This document shows positions 60,687 to 64,000 of a stretch of DNA of 64,000 bases, piece by piece. Within the stretch, counting starts at the first letter, position 1, and each line of letters starts with the position of its first letter. The stretch comes from Syncephalis plumigaleata (lineage: Eukaryota; Zoopagomycota; Zoopagomycetes; Zoopagales; Piptocephalidaceae), in assembly GCA_025201365.1 (NCBI GenBank), contig JAIXMF010000002.1:434001-498000 (forward strand). Reading direction: 5' to 3'. A program made the translations under genes and the position numbers. The notes under the pieces are model-generated. The model was given only the letters and a program-made list of their open reading frames with translations. It was not told the DNA's origin and searched no databases.

Positions 60687-62407
60687 ATGGAGGATGAACG
60701 CCAACCATTTCTTGCTCAAACTGCCTTATTGAAAGGTGTACTCGATCATACAAGATGGAATAGCGCACGACGTTCAGTCATCCTATTAGCATTGCTACTG
60801 GTCGGTCTTATCGGCTATAGTCTGAGTGTGATGATGTGTGCAGACAAGGACACCTCGCATCTAGTAGCAAGCAGACTACGCGATATACTTGGTAGTATAG
60901 CACCCTATGACTTGCCAGTACCGCAATCATCGCTGAATGAACCGAGCAATACGTGTACCGCTAACAATCTATCGCATCCAGCAATGATTCCGAAGCATTG
61001 TCAGCTTGTTCACTTTCAATTGCTTGCACGTCATGGCACACGGAATCCCGTGGTATCACAGATGCAAAAATTACAAACGCTTGAGGAAGAGCTAATGCTA
61101 AATAAACAGTCTTCATCTCAGTGGCCACAATGGTTGACTGATTGGCGTAATCCCTACAATAGCAGTAATGTTGACCAACTAGTCAAACAAGGTGTGCTCG
61201 ATCTACAAGGACTGGCACGTCGTGATATTTGTCGCTATGGGCAATGGATTAATGGCAAGCGAGAAGGAGTAGGAAACAACGACAATCCTGATATACGTCA
61301 TCAATTTGCCTCGTATGCTAGTTCCGAGAAACAAAGGTAGGCATATATGTCTGGATAATAGAATAAATACTATAATCGGTCATTAACATAATAATAATTG
61401 CAGATGTATAGATTCTGCATCGGCATATGCCTCTATCTTCTCTAATAGAAGTCTTACATTGTCTGACATCCATATAGTTCCTCGGGTAAGTGAGCAATAC
61501 TAATTGCAACCACTGGCACACATCGACTGATACTAATGCACGACTGATTAGAACAAAGATCCATTGCTAGTTCCGCATCATTCGTGTCCACGATGGGAGC
61601 AACTAGCACTTAATCTTACTGATTTGGAAGCGATGAAAAAGCCATATATCGATCAGTATTCCCCGCCATTTTAATGGAGCTCACCAAACGACTAGGATTC
61701 AGCGTCACGTTCAAGGTCTACGAATATATGATATTGGCATGTTCATTTGAGTTTGCCATCAAAGGCCACGCTAATGGCTGGTGCGAATTGCTACTCGACG
61801 AGGATGCGAGTAGAAATGATCACTACTCGGTAGATCCGTATTCTGTCGAGTCAAGAGCACTCGAGCTACACGATTTCCTACAAGACATTCGGTTCTACCA
61901 TCGTTATGGTTTGGGAAAACCACTTAATGCACGTATTTCGTGTGTACTCATTTTGCAACTATTACGCGAGATGCAAGAGGCAGTACATGGCAATCTATCT
62001 ACACGCTGGCGTTTACGATTTGCTCATGCTGAAACGGTCCTCTTACTACTCACCAATCTGGTAGGTTAATTGTACATTTATTGGATAGAACACACGCTCA
62101 CGATGACCATCTACGAATCTAGGGCATTAACACGGATAAACCCGAGTTTCGACGTGATCGATCACTTCGAGCATCGCGTCTAATACCGTTTGCGGCTAAT
62201 ATGCACTTTGAACTTCTTAGTTGCTCGTCCACGCCTGGCACTACACAGGATGAGCAATATTTTGTACGCGTACTGCTTAATGAGCATCCTCTCCAAATCC
62301 CAGGCTGTACCGACAAAGAAGCGCTATGCTCATGGGCGCAATTCCAGAGAATTGTACAGACACATGCGGGCGATTGCAATTACAATGCAATGTGTGCCGC
62401 ACAGTAA
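60687..62407 (+). CDS. MINPP1: MINPP1-like histidine phosphatase, type II membrane protein
   Basis: Histidine acid phosphatase of clade 2, related to multiple inositol polyphosphate phosphatase, acting in the secretory pathway on phytate-type inositol phosphates or similar esters. A short cytosolic N-terminus is followed by one membrane anchor (SVILLALLLVGLIGYSLSVM). The catalytic start is LVHFQLLARHGTRNP (RHGxRxP). The proton donor is FAHAETVLLLLTNL; HAE rather than HD points to MINPP over fungal phytase. It ends FELLSCSS, FVRVLLNEHPLQIPGC and ALCSWAQFQRIV, with cysteines for disulfides. There is one frame break near 61672 (PPF/MELTKRLG). About four introns. Stop at 62405-62407. Confidence 0.86.
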
Positions 62408-63162
62408 CATTGTATGTATATCTTGCATCAATAAAATAGTATCTATATTTAGTTTTATTGCAATAGAAACTGTTGTAGGTTATTCGTAACAATCTGCTCA
62501 GGAATGACGTGCGCAGTTAACAAAGCGATAAAAAGAAACAATCGATTAGCGCCATCTTGTTTGTCCTATCCTATAGGAATATGTAATGCATACTTGCCAA
62601 TAGAACAAAGCAAAATGCTGGTGCATTGTTCCGACGTGTGGTTGTACTCTAGTGCAGACATTGCAATCCATGCATATCCCCACATCTTTTAGTCCAGTAA
62701 TACGTCAAAGTCTTGCCTGCTAGATTGTGATGGCCCGTGATTGTTTAGAATTACAGACAGCCAATAGAAAGTCACCTATTTACGTAGAAGCCAATTGTTC
62801 CTCATTGTTTATATAATAAACAATCGGCAAAGGTAACAAATAATCAGTTGGATATACGTGAACAAAGAAAGTACTTCTCCACATCATAGCCACTTTGTTG
62901 AATGACAAACAGAATGCTGACATGATTGCTTGATTCGATGCTATGTTTACTCGTATAGTGTCCATACAAGCTCATTTCTCGTATAAATAACGCGTCCCAA
63001 TTTCGAGTTACAACAAATTTCTCACCACACTCACATAAGCACTTCAAGCAAGCAACCTTTTCTGCACATAGCATCTACTGCACATAGCAACATCTTCAGC
63101 ATTACACTTTACATCTCAAGCAACATCGGTTTAGCCTGTACACAACCATCTTTACCAACAAC
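62408..63162 (+). promoter_or_regulatory. Intergenic region with TATA box for the small secreted protein
   Basis: About 755 bp without a gene. TATAAATA at 62982-62989 is a good TATA box and would place a transcription start near 63015, giving a CA-rich leader of about 150 bases before the ATG at 63163. A strong TATA box fits a highly or conditionally expressed gene. Confidence 0.5.
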
Positions 63163-63588
63163 ATGCATTCACTAAAAACCATCATTGCCATCGCCCTTTT
63201 GGCCACCGCTGGATTCGCCACAATCAACGCTAGCCCTGTACCAAATAGCAAGTTGCTCCGCCGAGATGTCCCGCGAGATAGTGTTACCCACAACGATGGC
63301 TATGCCACCACTACGGTGACTTCTACTCCAACTGGTCAAGCATCCTCCTATAGTGTAAACAATGAAGAGGAACAAGCCAAGGGACCGTACTACGAAGCTA
63401 AATGGACGGAGAACGGCAAACAGCATACTTACTTTAAGAATCATGCCGGCAGTGCTGTATCGAGCGAGAATATAGAACCAGAAGCAGCTGACGAGGAAAA
63501 CGACTATATCGATTATGAAGTCGACATGCCCGCTGATACTGCTCAATCGGTGGAATACGGTGATGATGGCAATGGCAATGATGAATGA
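63163..63588 (+). CDS. Small secreted acidic protein
   Basis: Single-exon gene, 141 residues, family not recognised. The signal peptide is MHSLKTIIAIALLATAGFAT followed by INASPVPNS. A dibasic LLRRDVPRD site just after it could be a Kex2-type processing site, leaving a mature chain of about 105 residues. The rest is polar with no cysteine: a Thr/Ser segment (TTTVTSTPTGQASS), a short aromatic block (GPYYEAKWTENGKQHTYF) and a strongly acidic end (NDYIDYEVDMPADTAQSVEY). No membrane segment or GPI tail. It may be a wall-associated or released peptide. The TATA box upstream supports it as a real gene. Confidence 0.7.
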   Translation: MHSLKTIIAIALLATAGFATINASPVPNSKLLRRDVPRDSVTHNDGYATTTVTSTPTGQASSYSVNNEEEQAKGPYYEAKWTENGKQHTYFKNHAGSAVSSENIEPEAADEENDYIDYEVDMPADTAQSVEYGDDGNGNDE

Positions 63589-64000
63589 TATTAGTAAATG
63601 ATAAATTGAATAAACCGTGAATGATCAGTAAACCATACGCATATCTAGTTTATACATAATACTGCTGCTGCTGCTGCTGCTAAGTGATTATACAACTAGT
63701 TCTATTCACTATAATACATGTATGTTGAGCCAACTTAATGGAACAGCAGGATTACTACAAATAAATGATTGCAAGCACACTTGACTACTAAATAAGTAAA
63801 TCATCAATAGATAAACGAGATCATCTAATCGCTTAAAGTGATAAAACACAGACTGCCTACCGAAATGGAGACACATCACATTGACTACTATAGTTAGTCA
63901 GAATGATCTACTATAATGTATAATGGCGGCGATAAATAGGTAGATGTAACACACGTACATACTGCATACATCTCACGCAGCCATGTGCCATAGCCATGGA
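63589..64000. other. Right edge of window, no gene seen
   Basis: About 410 bp with a (CTG)n run at 63662-63681. No coding region recognised before the window ends. Confidence 0.45.

Noticed and set aside
1-64000. tRNA, rRNA or CRISPR features, and LTR or other virus-derived elements
   Set aside because: I looked for tRNA box B sequences, rRNA blocks, regular spacer repeats and reverse transcriptase or capsid motifs and saw none.

Overview
The window looks like nuclear DNA of an early-diverging fungus. Protein genes are packed on both strands and split by many short introns, mostly about 50-75 bp, with a CTAAT-type branch sequence just before the 3' splice site. The gene set fits a fungus: ERG28, an SREBP-type regulator, COP9 signalosome subunit 6, a peroxisomal acyl-CoA oxidase ending in AKL, an EDEM-type mannosidase, a complex I NDUFA9 subunit and Atg2. 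Retention of PI31, CCDC43, PDRG1, CHCHD5 and a DUSP-domain protein, which are commoner in animals than in yeasts, points to a Zoopagomycota- or Mucoromycota-like lineage. That placement is inference.

Layout, left to right: lipin/PAH1 (-, partial); a small TIR element with a Fanzor-like fragment; EDEM mannosidase (+); APRT (-); a second Fanzor-like element (-); a secreted kinase-like gene (-); PI31 (-); acyl-CoA oxidase (-); CCDC43 (-); CDK11 (-); PDRG1 (+); a 2.36 kb TIR element carrying an intact F-box gene (+); CSN6 (+); a GPI-type surface protein (-); an alpha/beta hydrolase (-); a PA-domain multipass membrane protein (+); NDUFA9 (+); the 9 kb ATG2 gene (+); a composite element with a decayed F-box gene (-), a Fanzor-like remnant (+) and a secreted pseudokinase-like gene (+); an F-box/ZnF-UBP/DUSP protein (-); mL44 (+); an At4g15545-like coiled-coil protein (+); COX4 (-); a second 2.36 kb F-box element (+, gene broken); CHCHD5 (+); SREBP (-); ERG28 (+); a MINPP1-like phosphatase (+); and a small secreted protein (+).

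The main finding is one dispersed DNA-element family present at five loci. Its two ends are unlike but related inverted repeats: end A reads CAGTGTTTTTCC and end B reads CATGACTTTTCC or CAGACTTTTTCC. They are flanked by TA, as in Tc1/mariner-type insertions. The loci fit deletion products of one parent with the order end A - F-box gene (reverse) - Fanzor/TnpB-like gene (forward) - end B. The 5' leader of the F-box gene in the 2.36 kb copies is the antisense of the Fanzor-like 3' tail plus end B. F-box genes therefore appear to be cargo, and their middle regions differ more than the flanking non-coding DNA.

Other points: a near-consensus sterol regulatory element with an adjacent inverted CCAAT box lies in the shared promoter of SREBP and ERG28; several introns are GC-AG; and many conserved housekeeping genes have one-base frame breaks, most simply explained by indel errors in the assembly. 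No tRNA, rRNA or CRISPR array was seen.
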